A stretch of 64,000 nucleotides of DNA, taken from NCBI GenBank assembly GCA_009760855.2, contig WPIO01000038.1, positions 2,959,001 through 3,023,000 on the forward strand. Direction: 5' to 3'. Below the pieces are notes generated by a model, which was given only the letters and a program-made list of their open reading frames with translations, made no database searches and was not told where the DNA came from. Each line of letters begins with the position of its first letter. Position 1 is the first letter of the stretch. This stretch comes from Cristatella mucedo. Taxonomy: Eukaryota; Bryozoa; Phylactolaemata; Cristatellidae. Positions 20,101 through 28,955 of the stretch are shown piece after piece. The translations under genes and the position numbers were made by a program.

Positions 20101-22940
20101 GCTGCCGCTCTTGGTAGGTGAGGCATTGTCCTTGCTAGCCGAGTCGCAGCTGGGACCACTGGCGATCCTGCAGCCAGGGGAAATGGCCAAAAGCTGCCTA
20201 GCAATGCTCTCAACAACACTCAAGCAGACCTGCCTAGCAACGCTCTAAATAGCACTCAAGCAGCGAGCTGCCGCAGGACGGGTGAAGCATCTTCACCTGC
20301 GCTCTTGCAGCGGCGCCACTCTCTCTAGCAGCAACGTAAGCGATCGTCGATGCACGATCGGAGCGAAGAGGACGCATGCTTGCATCGACGGCCAAGGAGG
20401 AGCACCGATCGTACCTTGGCGTTTCCTTCGAGACGTCCGGATCTGTCGCGCCGCCTTCACTCTCTGCAGGCTGCACGGAGGACGGGGCAGCTTTCTCCTC
20501 ACCTTCAGCTGCCTGCCTATACAGGTGCCTGTAGAAGCCACTCAGATCTTTCTGGTTCATGACGTCGAGCTTGGCTGAAAAAACGACAGCATGAACTTTT
20601 ACGAGTGCCCGGCTAGACAGCAACAAAGGCACCATGACATTAACCAGATGCTAGCGAAGTGCTAATGGCTAAGTAAGCATTTAATTTTAATTTTAAGTAA
20701 GCATTTGTTAATGGCATAAGTAAGCATTGCCAACCAACCCTAAAGGGAGGCAATGACACTGCCACAATGGGCACATGGATGCCAAGAAAATATTGGATGA
20801 CCGGGAATGGTGGGATGGATTGGGTGGCAGGGGGGCGGAGGCTATTGCCAAAGTTCACGTCCCATCAAACATTAACTGCTGCCATATAGTACAGCATTCG
20901 GCCTGCCCATGCCAACCACTGCATGAAGCTCATCTCCCAATCTAAGATGACCCCAAGCCATCTACAATCAACCCATATTTACTATCCTCCTTCAGAAATG
21001 CCAATATATTTGCTGCTTTCTGCACCACTTATACAATAAATATCTCCTTAGCCTCAGGTTTGGCTGCAGCATCTTTCGATGAGGCTAGTGTCACACCCCT
21101 AATTAAGTAAGAAGCACTTAACGCTTAGTAGAATATCAAGCCGAGCATGTAAGTTCTAATCATGCTTTGGAGCTGATCACTCCACAAACTTGGCACTGTT
21201 GCAACCTTCTCACGTCTGCTGACTCAAGGAGTCTCTAATTCTTCTAGAGCTCTCGATATAATTTGATACAATTGATCACCAAGTCCTTTTTAAGTGCCTA
21301 TCACTGGCCTGTACAACACTGGCACTGCACTGCAATAATAGTTTAGGTCCTTTCTCAGTGGAGAATTGAGTGAATTGATGTCATAAGCCAATGGTCATCC
21401 GGTAAACACTCCCATTCTCAATTCAACCCTTGTTGCTGTACTTCCATCTTGAGCTGTCAGTCACAGCAGAATGGGATGCCGGTACACGGGTATACAATGG
21501 GTGGGGGCAACCCAGGCGCTTGCCCGCGCACGCGCGCACGCACACACACACTCTAAAACCTATGTCGGCCATTCTGAATCAATAACATCACCAGCAGCCT
21601 GCCATACATTAGATGTGAGACAAGCACCAGCCAGCAAACCAAATCGACAGAATTTGAGCGCAGTGTGAAACCTCCGGAAGAAGCTGCACACGCATTCTGC
21701 CCATGTGCGTGCCGTCTCCTCCCTCCCGGAAGCTCACGCTACAGCTAAGCCCAGCTCAGAAGCACCGGCAGTGGCGACGGCAGCAGCAGCAGAAGAAGAA
21801 GCAGCAGTAGCGGCCGGTGACGGAAACAGCAGCAGTTGGCGGCAGTAGCAACGGGTGGCAGCAGCAGCACCAGCAGCAGCTGGAAGGCTCTGGAAGGTTC
21901 TGGAAGGTTCTGGAGCATTCTCTCACCCTCGAGAGCAGCCTCGCTGCGCTCCTTCTCTTCGGCTTGGCGCATCTCGAGCAGCTTCTGGCGGTAGGCGGAT
22001 GTGACGAACTCGTCCTTGCCGGCGAATGCCTCGCCCTCGGCCTCTCGCTCGCGCTGCACCTCGCGCTCGACACGCCTCTCGTACTCCTTCTTGCGCTGCT
22101 CTGCCATTTTCAGCAGGCCCGTGATGTACTTGGGCTAAGGTAACACGGCGGCGTTGGCGGCATCAACGGGCACGTGGCCCATGTAGGGACGAGAATCTCG
22201 AGCGGTACGGCGCCGCGCGTGCACCGTGCCACAAGCGAGCCGCCTATAAGCAGCAGAGCCTGGCGGTGGCGCTCCACTGACACCTCTCTGCCGCCCCCTC
22301 CCAGTCGTAGCACGAGCACTGCGCTGCAGCAGCGACTAGCAGTGCAAAGAGGCAGACCGCGATCTGGTGCGCTCAAACGGGTAGCACGCAAAGAAACGAA
22401 GTGATAGATTGCGGACGGCATTCTTCTGACTCATCCAAAACGACCGAGCATAATTAGGGCATCAAAGAGCCTTGGACGCGATTGCCTGGGAACGTTACGG
22501 CGGCAGGCAGGCCGAGAGAGCGAGCGAGCCTGAGCAGAGACAGACGAGCGAGATGCACAACAAGAGGTGCACCCGGGCACGCTCTGCTCGAGCAACAGTG
22601 GCAGCTAGCGACGGTCGGATGCCACGCCAGCGAGAGGCAGCAGCAGTTTTAGCGAGCTCGTCATATTAAGAGAGCGCGCGGCAAATCTTGCTGGCAGTCG
22701 GACAGGAAGGAGGCGACTGAAGAGGTGGGCCGTCGACGAGCAGATGAACACGAAGGCCGGCTGGCGCAGCTCAGATCGTTTTACCTTCTTCTGAGCGGTC
22801 TTGTCGACGGCAGCGGCGACCTTGCGCTCCTGCTGCTTGGCCTTGAGATTGTCGTAGATGGCATCGTATTCATAGACGGACGGGTCCTCGGCGAGCGCAC
22901 GGTCGATCTCCAGCTGAGTCGATCTCCAGCTGAGCTGAGT
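16646..22940 (-). CDS. NSRP1: NSRP1 (nuclear speckle splicing regulatory protein 1), 7 exons, N-terminus not found
   Basis: Nuclear protein that regulates alternative splicing in speckles (family knowledge). Joined minus-strand exons: 22,785-22,940; 21,927-22,134; 20,415-20,574; 19,967-20,167; 19,579-19,752; 19,074-19,316; 16,646-17,117. All six introns are GT-AG, and exon lengths total 1,614 nt = 537 codons plus TGA with no frame break. Family signatures in order are LEIDRALAEDPSVYEYDAIY, then PKYITGLLKMAEQRKKEYER with a charged coiled-coil region ending in DEFVTSAYRQKL, then LDVMNQKDLSGFYRHL. A Ser/Arg/Asp-rich low-complexity middle with a polyQ run follows. The C-terminus has RARARYLARKAANA and ends SKEDD, like the vertebrate YLARQ...KEDD end. 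The human protein is about 558 residues; here the first ~55-60 residues (the YGL-PKK region) are missing and should lie to the right of 22,940, probably beyond intervening repeats. The first exon carries a 7-codon insertion. The gene may be functional, or may have been cut off from its 5' end by the array. Confidence 0.88.
17180..17375 (-). mobile_element. SINE-2 in the last NSRP1 intron
   Basis: Minus-strand tRNA head (plus strand CCACTGGGCCAATCTAG) with the GGGCTCGAGCCC palindrome at 17,279-17,290. The tail hairpin is GGCGCCCCAAGAGAACTTGA, ending near 17,185 in TA-rich sequence. It has the same orientation as the gene. Confidence 0.8.
17376..18413. other. NSRP1 last intron, no feature recognised
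   Basis: Intronic sequence between the SINE-2 and the SINE-1. Short open frames occur on both strands without domain or splice support. Confidence 0.5.
18414..18530 (-). mobile_element. SINE-1 fragment in NSRP1 intron
   Basis: Minus-strand copy beginning at the 3' side with GTTAGCTGATTTAACAGCCT, then GCTATCACCACCGCTTGCAG and GGATCGCCCACTGC. The tRNA head is largely lost; the B-box region is replaced by a diverged sequence around 18,515. Confidence 0.75.
18640..18890 (-). mobile_element. LINE-A 3' end in NSRP1 intron
   Basis: Minus-strand match to the 3' coding end and UTR of LINE-A at 25,140-25,381, ending in the GGAGATAC terminus (plus-strand GTATCTCC at 18,638). It includes the stretch that in LINE-A encodes [18 protein letters not shown]. 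Severely 5'-truncated. It stops about 180 bases before the NSRP1 exon at 19,074. Confidence 0.8.
19074..19316 (-). CDS. NSRP1: NSRP1 charged exon
   Basis: 243 bases, acceptor GTCGTAG, donor ACCAA|GTGAGT, phase 2 to 2. It encodes a Lys/Arg/Glu/Asp-rich stretch with MKHSRRKRSPDQRPMHRQD, in keeping with the basic RS-like part of the family. Confidence 0.75.
19579..19752 (-). CDS. NSRP1: NSRP1 charged exon
   Basis: 174 bases, acceptor GGTGCAG, donor TCGAG|GTCAGT, phase 2 to 2. It encodes a polar run including SGDDNEPRRSKQAHDAGHPS. The exon is assigned because it keeps the frame and has good splice sites; sequence conservation here is weak. Confidence 0.68.
19967..20167 (-). CDS. NSRP1: NSRP1 Ser/Asp/Arg-rich exon
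   Basis: 201 bases, acceptor GGCTGCAG, donor CACAG|GTACCG, phase 2 to 2. Low-complexity sequence rich in S, D, R and H (SDRHSGDRHSDRHRNSRHSS), typical of the RS-like middle of the protein. Confidence 0.78.
20415..20574 (-). CDS. NSRP1: NSRP1 exon with QKDLSGFYRHL motif
   Basis: 160 bases, acceptor TTTTTTCAG, donor CCAAG|GTACGA, phase 1 to 2. It encodes LDVMNQKDLSGFYRHLYRQA, almost identical to the vertebrate segment. Confidence 0.87.
20985..21420 (+). mobile_element. LINE-B reverse transcriptase relic in NSRP1 intron
   Basis: Highly degenerate plus-strand match to LINE-B RT. Recognisable pieces are TTAGCCTCAGGTTTGGC (aligned to the ...SLASGQ... region) and GATACAATTGATCACCAAGT, the DTIDHQ block after the catalytic aspartate. 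Several stops and indels make it old. It is antisense to NSRP1. Confidence 0.6.
21421..21880. other. NSRP1 intron, low-complexity part
   Basis: Contains a short CA/GC run (21,529-21,552) and CAG/AAG trinucleotide runs at 21,780-21,810 and 21,860-21,880. No gene seen. Confidence 0.5.
21882..21921. promoter_or_regulatory. Heat-shock-element-like array in NSRP1 intron
   Basis: Eight contiguous 5-base units: GGAAG GCTCT GGAAG GTTCT GGAAG GTTCT GGAGC ATTCT. Six fit the alternating nGAAn/nTTCn rule for heat shock factor binding sites. It ends directly before the intron donor of the coiled-coil exon. It could equally be a chance product of a 10-base tandem repeat (TGGAAGGTTC). Confidence 0.3.
21927..22134 (-). 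CDS. NSRP1: NSRP1 coiled-coil exon
   Basis: 208 bases, acceptor CCTTAG and donor GAGG|GTGAGA, phase 0 to 1. It encodes PKYITGLLKMAEQRKKEYER and a strongly charged helix ending in FVTSAYRQKLLEMRQAEEKE. This is the best-conserved block of the family. Confidence 0.88.
22135..22784. other. NSRP1 intron, no feature recognised
   Basis: GC-rich 650-base intron. Overlapping short frames on both strands carry no domain. Confidence 0.6.
22785..22940 (-). CDS. NSRP1: NSRP1 exon (most upstream found)
   Basis: 52 codons, phase 0 at both ends. It encodes LEIDRALAEDPSVYEYDAIY and ends TAQKK before GTAAAA. A 21-base in-frame insertion made of repeats of CTCAGCTGGAGATCGA gives QTQ-LSWRSTQ-LEID. The 3' splice site (CATCTCAG at 22,941-22,948, or TTTTCAG at 22,961-22,967) lies in or at the edge of array unit 5 sequence, whose antisense strand forms the polypyrimidine tract. 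Confidence 0.75.
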
Positions 22941-22945
22941 CTGAG

Positions 22946-23407
22946 ATGCCAGAGGAGATGCTGAAAAGAATAAAGAAAAGAAGGTAAGAAAGGTCGCTTT
23001 TAATGTGTCGCTCAGCATCGAGCGACGTCTAGAGCAATTTGTCGGTTACGATGCCCGCAAAGCGCTATTTCCTCAGTGGCCGCTTCAGGCGATTCGTGAA
23101 ATGCATCGAAATGCTGTGCAACCAACACTAGATGGCTCAGTGTGTGGTCTCATCGCGTGCCGTCATGTTGTAGGGGGCAATTTTTATCCGACGTGTCCGT
23201 CCCGCTTGTACACCTCCCGGATTCCGACGAGCCTACATCTTCGACGCCTGTCCTCCCTGCCACGTGACAAGAGGCCCAAAGGCGCTGGGGAAGGAGCCGA
23301 GGTTCAGCGAGACTCACGATCGAGGTGATGGCCCGGTGGTTGCGAGCACGCCCGGCCAGCTCACCGCGCGTGACGCATCCAGCGATGCGATGAAATACTG
23401 GAACTAG
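22946..23407 (+). pseudogene. ZR copy 5 (type A), 5'-truncated
   Basis: Lacks the first ~16 codons and has several indels in the N-terminal half. The downstream frame reads QPTLDGSVCGLIACRHVVGG, TCPSRL (cysteine lost) and then breaks at a two-base deletion near 23,235 before the second knuckle; CHVTRGPKAL follows in another frame. AATAAA at 23,537-23,542. It is the sister of copy 3 and clearly non-functional. Confidence 0.75.
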
Positions 23408-23986
23408 AGCGATGGACGTCGAATCTCTGTGCGAACAGACGTCATATGACTGCGTCCGCGACGCGGCGGCGGCGGCAGCTGGCGCTGGTGGCGGCGGCAG
23501 CTGGCGCTGGTGGCGGCGGCACGGTCCATTCTGCCCAATAAATGCTTTGACTGAACGTCGAGTTTATGCTGCCCAACGTTTTCAATTTGTTCGGAACAAA
23601 ACAGTGGCCACTACTAACCGACTGGTTAGTGGTACCTCCTTCGAGGTGCAAGATCGTTGCAAAACAAAGGATGAGTAAACCCTGAGCGTTGTCTGAGGAA
23701 GGATGCGGATTTGTAACCCAAACCAGCAGCGACGAGTCAGCTGAAGTCGGAAAAGACGTAGTCGGCATTTGTGCAGCTTTGCACACGGCTGATCTCTTAG
23801 CGCGCTGGTGTGCTGAAAGCCGCTGCCTGGGGCCCTGCACTGAGTGAGTCGGAACGGGCTCGAGGCGATCGCTTAGCGATCGCGTCAGCGTCATTGAGCG
23901 AAACATTAATTAAGCTGAAATCTAACCGCTGCTTCGTATTTGAATGAAGTTTTACACATGCAATCCATGATTTGAGAGAGCACGTT

Positions 23987-25381
23987 GAGTCTACCGAAAC
24001 TGCTCTCCTCCGTGTTAAGAATGACATTCTACGTGGCAACGACGACGGGAATGTCACTGCCCTAGCTCTGCTAGATCTGTCTGCTGCCTTCGACACCATT
24101 GATCACGAAGTTCTGCTTGAACAACTGAGAACAACGATCGGTCTGGCAGACGAAGCACTGGCATGGTTTTAAATCATACTTGTCTGATCGTGTTCAATCC
24201 GTGTCGTGTGGGGGTCAGGTCTCAGACATGGGAAGGGTCACCTGTGGAGTCCCCCAAGGGTCTGTACTTGGTCCCTTGCTGTTCTCCATTTATACGCAAC
24301 CTCTGGGAAAAGTGATTAAGGCCCATGGAATAGGATATCACTTCTATGCTGACGATACTCAGTTGTATTTGTCATTTAAACCGTCGGAATCTGCTGCAGC
24401 AACTGAGAAACTGAATGCTTGCCTTGCCGATATTCGATCCTGGATGTCGGAAAACTTCCTGAAATTAAATGACGATAAAACCGAACTGCTTCTCATAAGA
24501 CACCCTAAGCGTGTGGCTGGATTAAAAGGCTTTGCTGTTCTAATAGGTGATGCTATTGTGCGACCTTCACCACATGCTCGTAATCTAGGTGTCGTGTTCG
24601 ACAGCTGCCTCAATTTCAAAAGCTTCATTCAGAAGACTGCCTCTACAGCTAGCCATCACATCCGATCCCTATCCAAGATTAGAAGCTGTCTCCCACAGTG
24701 GCTTGTGAAAAATTTAACTAGGTCTTTAGTTCTGTCTCGGCTTGATTATTGTAATTCCCTTTTGGCTGGGCTACCAAAGAAAGCTATTATGCCACTACAG
24801 CGGACTATGAATATGGCTGCAAGGCTGGTATTCAAGTCCCAGCGGTTTGAGCACGTGTCACCTTTGCTGAAAGAGCTAGGACGGTTGCCGGTTAAGCAAA
24901 GGATACGGAGCAAAGTTCTTACGCTGACCCACAAGGCCCGCCACGGCTTTGCTCCTTCATACCTAGCTAAACTGCTACATCAGTTTCAGCCTGTTCGGGC
25001 CCTCAGGTCCTGTGTGGACAATAAATTAGCTGTCCCATTCCTCTGCTTAAAGACAGTTGGCGACAGAAGCTTTAGCTCTGCAGGTCCTAGACTGTGGAAC
25101 TCGCTTCCACAATTCTTACGCAACGACATCTACTCTCCAACTGCCGACTATGGCACATCTTTTTCAGCGGTCCTGAACTGCTACTTCTATGCTACTCACT
25201 ACCTCAACTGCTCTCCTGACTCTGCTATGCTTCCCACTTTCTCTTTGTTGCGTGAGACGAAGTCTGTTGTCTACCGAATGCGTACCGAAAGCCGCTTAGG
25301 CTGTGAGTTAGCTATACAAAACTCTCCTGCGTAACGCACACATGGTCTTTATGACTTTGTGGAGTTACTGACGGAGATACA
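23987..25381 (+). mobile_element. LINE-A, best copy, 5'-truncated
   Basis: Non-LTR retrotransposon piece starting inside the reverse transcriptase and running to the GGAGATAC 3' end. Unit 3 at about 10,946 shows the uninterrupted target (CACGTTGAGACTAGC), so the insertion followed the segmental duplication. I see no clear target-site duplication. Other pieces of this family are at 4,097-4,759, 18,640-18,890, 36,245-36,400 and within 50,345-51,800. Confidence 0.9.
24180..25334 (+). pseudogene. LINE-A reverse transcriptase, C-terminal part
   Basis: 384 open codons with [13 protein letters not shown] at residues ~23-35 and the catalytic YADD in [11 protein letters not shown] at ~54-64. The usual post-catalytic parts follow ([53 protein letters not shown]). 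The preceding block with LLDLSAAFDTIDH (about 24,066-24,105, holding the other catalytic aspartate) is in a different frame. An extra T in TTTT near 24,168 separates them, so one base breaks the protein. The endonuclease and any ORF1 are absent through 5' truncation. Confidence 0.85.
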
Positions 25382-26570
25382 CTAGCTCAACTAGGTGCTT
25401 CGTAAACACTTGAATTTGTTATTGGGAAGCCGGCGTAGTTGACGTTGTACCGATACCGACTGAGAGAGGAATTAACTTCTTTTCCGCCTGTACAGAGCAG
25501 AGTCATCAAGTAATACTCTGCTCGGCAAACCTATACTCACTTCATTGCACCAACCGTGCATTAATCAGTCGCGTTTTTAACAGGAAAGCTAATTAGCACC
25601 GGCTTGTAAGCAAATGACTGTAGCGCCGAACTCGCTATTTCATTTGTGCAGCTATGCATACGCTGATGATGTTAGTGCAGCGACCTGAGAGTAAAAGTTT
25701 GCGTTCAATGCAGGCACCAGAGTTGGAGCCGAGTCAAGAGGACCTTCGATTAAGTGTGTGGCCACGTCATTTCCTATGCATGAGGCCTACAAACAAACAA
25801 ACAAACAGGGTCGGTTGCCTTAAGGAACGAACCGCTGCGCATACTGTGTGGTTTAACGTTTCAAACCGTCGTGGGTGTCAAACATTTCTGAAAATTTTTT
25901 TTTATGCCAATGCCTCGTTAAATGTGGTTAGGATGGCCACATTTGTAGATGCTTGTAGAATGTAGCAATGGAGCATCGGTATACAGAAGAACCCTTTTAA
26001 CAGTCGCGAAATCTAGCAGAGCCACATTGCAAATTTGTTTCTAATTGCACCTGTGGTTCGGATGGCAAACTAATGCATTCGTCTCCTCCAAACGATATGA
26101 AAAAGTACCAGCAGAGATTGTATTTGTTAGCTTAAAGCTGTGACTTCAAAGAGGGATACTGACGAATTAAATTCGTAAAATCCGATTCGTGAAAGCTCGT
26201 TTACCAGCAACACCAACCTATCGTGGCCGTCCGAACGATGAACTCTTAATAAGGATGACTGACCAAGCAAGACTTATAAATTTCCTGAAAGCCAGCGCTA
26301 AACAATTTAGGAGCTGTACGGCGAGGACTTAGCATGCTAGATGAGATAAGGTTACAACAACTCTGTACAACAGCGTTTATGTAGAGAAGTGATTAATGTG
26401 TTAGTCTGAATTTACGAGCAAGGCTAAATAATGACGCGATCTTAAATCACCAGTCGCAGCTTCCGAACGAGTCGTCGCGCGTAAGGCACCTGCTTTTTGC
26501 CTTATTATCTGTCCGTCTATATAAATACTTATTGCATCGGTACAGCACCCGAAGAGAGCTTTATCTCTAT

Positions 26571-28557
26571 TTATGCGCGTGCTTAGATGAGCTCTTTAAG
26601 GGCACTCCCAAACCTGAGCGGCTATCAATCGATTCGTTGCAGACCTCGTGCAGCAGTGTGATTCAAGGGCGCGAGCAAGTAATAATCTCGTAGTGATCTG
26701 GCAAGATTTTGTAATTTCGCACCATGTGTTTGTCGGTAATAATCGGTGCCAAAATTGTGGCACTTATCCGACAACTAGGCACGCTTACATACTACCTGTT
26801 TCAAACGCGTTGACCGGTGTTATGCTTGGTGGGCGTGCTTTAAATGCATCTCGTCGTCGTTCGTAATATTAAATGGTCCTTATGGTTATAAATTGATTAA
26901 TCATCTTCCTCATTTCAAAGGAGATACTACGGAAAAAAGGTGAATTTTCTTGACTATAAGATTTCTCAATAAGACTAAGACCATTTGTGATCAGAATTGG
27001 ATTTCCAAACCTTTGCGGTGCTTGAACTATGCTGCGTTTAAAAATATGGGCCAATTTAACGTGAAATATCGGAACGAAAGAGGCTTTCACTGAGCTTGCT
27101 GCGATTTCTCGGGTGGCAGTCGTTTGATCGCTGCAGCCTAAACACGAATTCGATTGTTTTTTTAAACTTGGTGGGTCGGAGGAGCAGCGATGGGACTACT
27201 GCTGGTCAACTGCATGCGTAGGTGAGTTCGCCAGGCCATCTAGCATTGAGTGGGACGCTCACGTAGGCTGACGCGCGTCAGTCGATGGAAATGCTATGTC
27301 GACATAAAGCGATGACGAAATGTTCTCTTTAGTAAGCAATATAAGAGATGTTGTGGAGGCTCATAGTCATGCCAATGTGTCCACTCGAGTAAGCGTCTTT
27401 CGCAACATGCTTTTACTTGTGCCTGCATGTAATGCAACTGCACTTTAAGCACTTCGCCTACTCGTATTTTCATGTGTCCTTCATTTGTAGCATATTTACA
27501 CTTGAAAGTAAGAATATAATTTGAGAGACGCTGTATAAGATGAGCAACGTATCGTACAAATACGGTCATCCAGCTATAGTCAGCATGCCAGAGGAGATGC
27601 TGAAAAGAATGGAGGACGGTAAGAAGGTCGCTATTCGAGCGTCGCTCAGCATCGCACGCGTCAACAGCAGCTCGCGGGCCTGCAACGCTCTGAATCTGTC
27701 GGTTACGTTGCCGGAAAAGGGCTTTGTCCTCGGTGGCCGCAGCAGAGGGTTAGTGACACGAACGGAAACGCACGTGCAACAGACAGTAGATAGCTCAGTG
27801 TGTGGTCTCATCGCGTGCCATCACGTTACAGGCGGCAAATTTCATCCGACGTGTCCGTTCTGCTTGTACACTTCCACGATCCCGTGGAGCCTCCCTATCT
27901 TCGACGCCTGTCCTCGCTGCCACGTGACCAGAGGCCCAAAGGCGCTGGGGGAGAAGCCGAGGTTCGGCGATGCTCACAATCAAGGCGACGGCCCGGCGGT
28001 TGCGAGCACGCCCAGCCAGTTTGTCGCGCCTGTCGCGCCCGTCGCAGTCGGCGATGAAATTGAATACTGGTACTTGAGCGAATGAGTCTGATTGCTCCGT
28101 GAGCAGACGTCATATGACTGCGCCGCATCGCGGCGGCGGCAGCTGGCGCTGGTGGCGGCGGCACGGTCAGCTTTGTGAAATAAATATTTTGACTGCACGT
28201 CGAGTTTATGCTGCCTAACATTTTCAATTTGTTCTGAACGAAACAGTGGCCACTACTAACCGACTGGTTACTAATACCTCTTTCGAGGTGCAAGATCGTT
28301 GCAAAATCAAAAGTAAACCCTGCGCCCTGTCAGAAGACGGGTGTAGATTTGTAACCAAAACCAGCTGCGACGAGTCAGTTGAAGTTGTCACAGACATAGT
28401 CGGGCCTTGCCTATCTAGTAACGCCGCAATGCTGATGCGCTGTAAGCCGCTGCCCGGGGCCCTGCATCGGTTGCGTCGGAGCGGGAACTAGGCGCTCGAT
28501 TAACGATCGCGTCTGCGTCAGTGAGCGAAAGAATAATAAGCCTACAATCTAAACCAC
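26571..28557. repeat. Array unit 6 (carries an intact ZR gene)
   Basis: Near-identical to unit 4. It retains about 130 bases (26,719-26,848) deleted in unit 4 and still recognisable in unit 2. A short tract (27,098-27,125) matches unit 3 rather than unit 4, suggesting conversion. It ends at about 28,557, where a LINE-B tail begins. Confidence 0.8.
27540..28085 (+). CDS. ZR copy 6 (type B): small zinc-ribbon-like protein, intact
   Basis: Same 181-codon architecture as 12,973-13,518, with start and stop codons conserved. All cysteines of CGLIACHH, CPFC and CPRC are kept. Nine residues differ from copy 4, among them R61G, G86S, R114W and E138K (approximate numbering), all outside the cysteines. 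AATAAA is at 28,179-28,184. Upstream there is no clear TATA box apart from GTATAAG, which overlaps the start. I cannot name a function. The cysteine spacing suggests zinc binding, which is compatible with nucleic-acid or protein binding. Confidence 0.6.
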   Translation: MSNVSYKYGHPAIVSMPEEMLKRMEDGKKVAIRASLSIARVNSSSRACNALNLSVTLPEKGFVLGGRSRGLVTRTETHVQQTVDSSVCGLIACHHVTGGKFHPTCPFCLYTSTIPWSLPIFDACPRCHVTRGPKALGEKPRFGDAHNQGDGPAVASTPSQFVAPVAPVAVGDEIEYWYLSE

Positions 28558-28630
28558 CAAGAGCTTGAGTTCTCCGAGGGCGCTTTATCAAGTGCATTAT
28601 TATTGTTATTATTGTTATTATTATTATCGC
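28558..28630 (+). mobile_element. LINE-B tail-only insertion
   Basis: Only the terminal hairpin half (GAGTTCTCCGAGGGCGC), TTATCAAGTGCATT and an ATT/GTT microsatellite. It cuts the array exactly at the end of unit 6. Confidence 0.75.
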
Positions 28631-28740
28631 AATAAAACCCGCATGTCATAGTCCATGGTCGATGGCGGTGCAATGTGGTGTTGTGGTTTAGAAATGAATA
28701 GCGAATGGCGTCCGTCGCAGATGATGTCGGGCACGTGCAG

Positions 28741-28955
28741 GTTTCGGAACGTACCGCTTGGCATACAAGTCGACGATATGTAATCGCCTCGGGGCACGTC
28801 GGGCTGTGCTGTCGTATAAGCCCAAAAACATGTACTGGAAGCCATTTGCTAAGATCCGCCTGGCTGTGGATGGCCGTGGCGCTGACCAGGCATTCTTAGC
28901 AGCCTACTTGCTGACGCGGCTGCTGCAAGCTAAATCCACAGGGTCGCTGGAATGA
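28741..28955 (+). CDS. Candidate 3'-terminal exon, unrecognised
   Basis: An open stretch ending TGA at 28,953-28,955 encodes a plausible globular sequence (YKPKNMYWKPFAKIRLAVDG, then QAFLAAYLLTRLLQAK). CAG at 28,738-28,740 could be an acceptor, and AATAAA follows at 29,000-29,005, only 45 bases after the stop. No upstream exon or family is recognised. An overlapping frame is also open, so coding status is doubtful. Confidence 0.25.

Larger units (their letters stand above)
22945..26570. repeat. Array unit 5 (interrupted by LINE-A)
   Basis: Begins abruptly inside the ZR coding region (ATGCCAGAGG at 22,946), directly beside an NSRP1 exon. It matches unit 3 from 9,885 onward, including its deletion junction (about 25,420). 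A 1.4-kb LINE-A splits it at 23,987. From about 25,390 to 26,570 it is near-identical to 10,945-12,120. No gene other than the ZR pseudogene. Confidence 0.8.

Noticed and set aside
18821-20578. Plus-strand frames opposite NSRP1 exons
   Set aside because: Antisense shadows of the charged NSRP1 exons.
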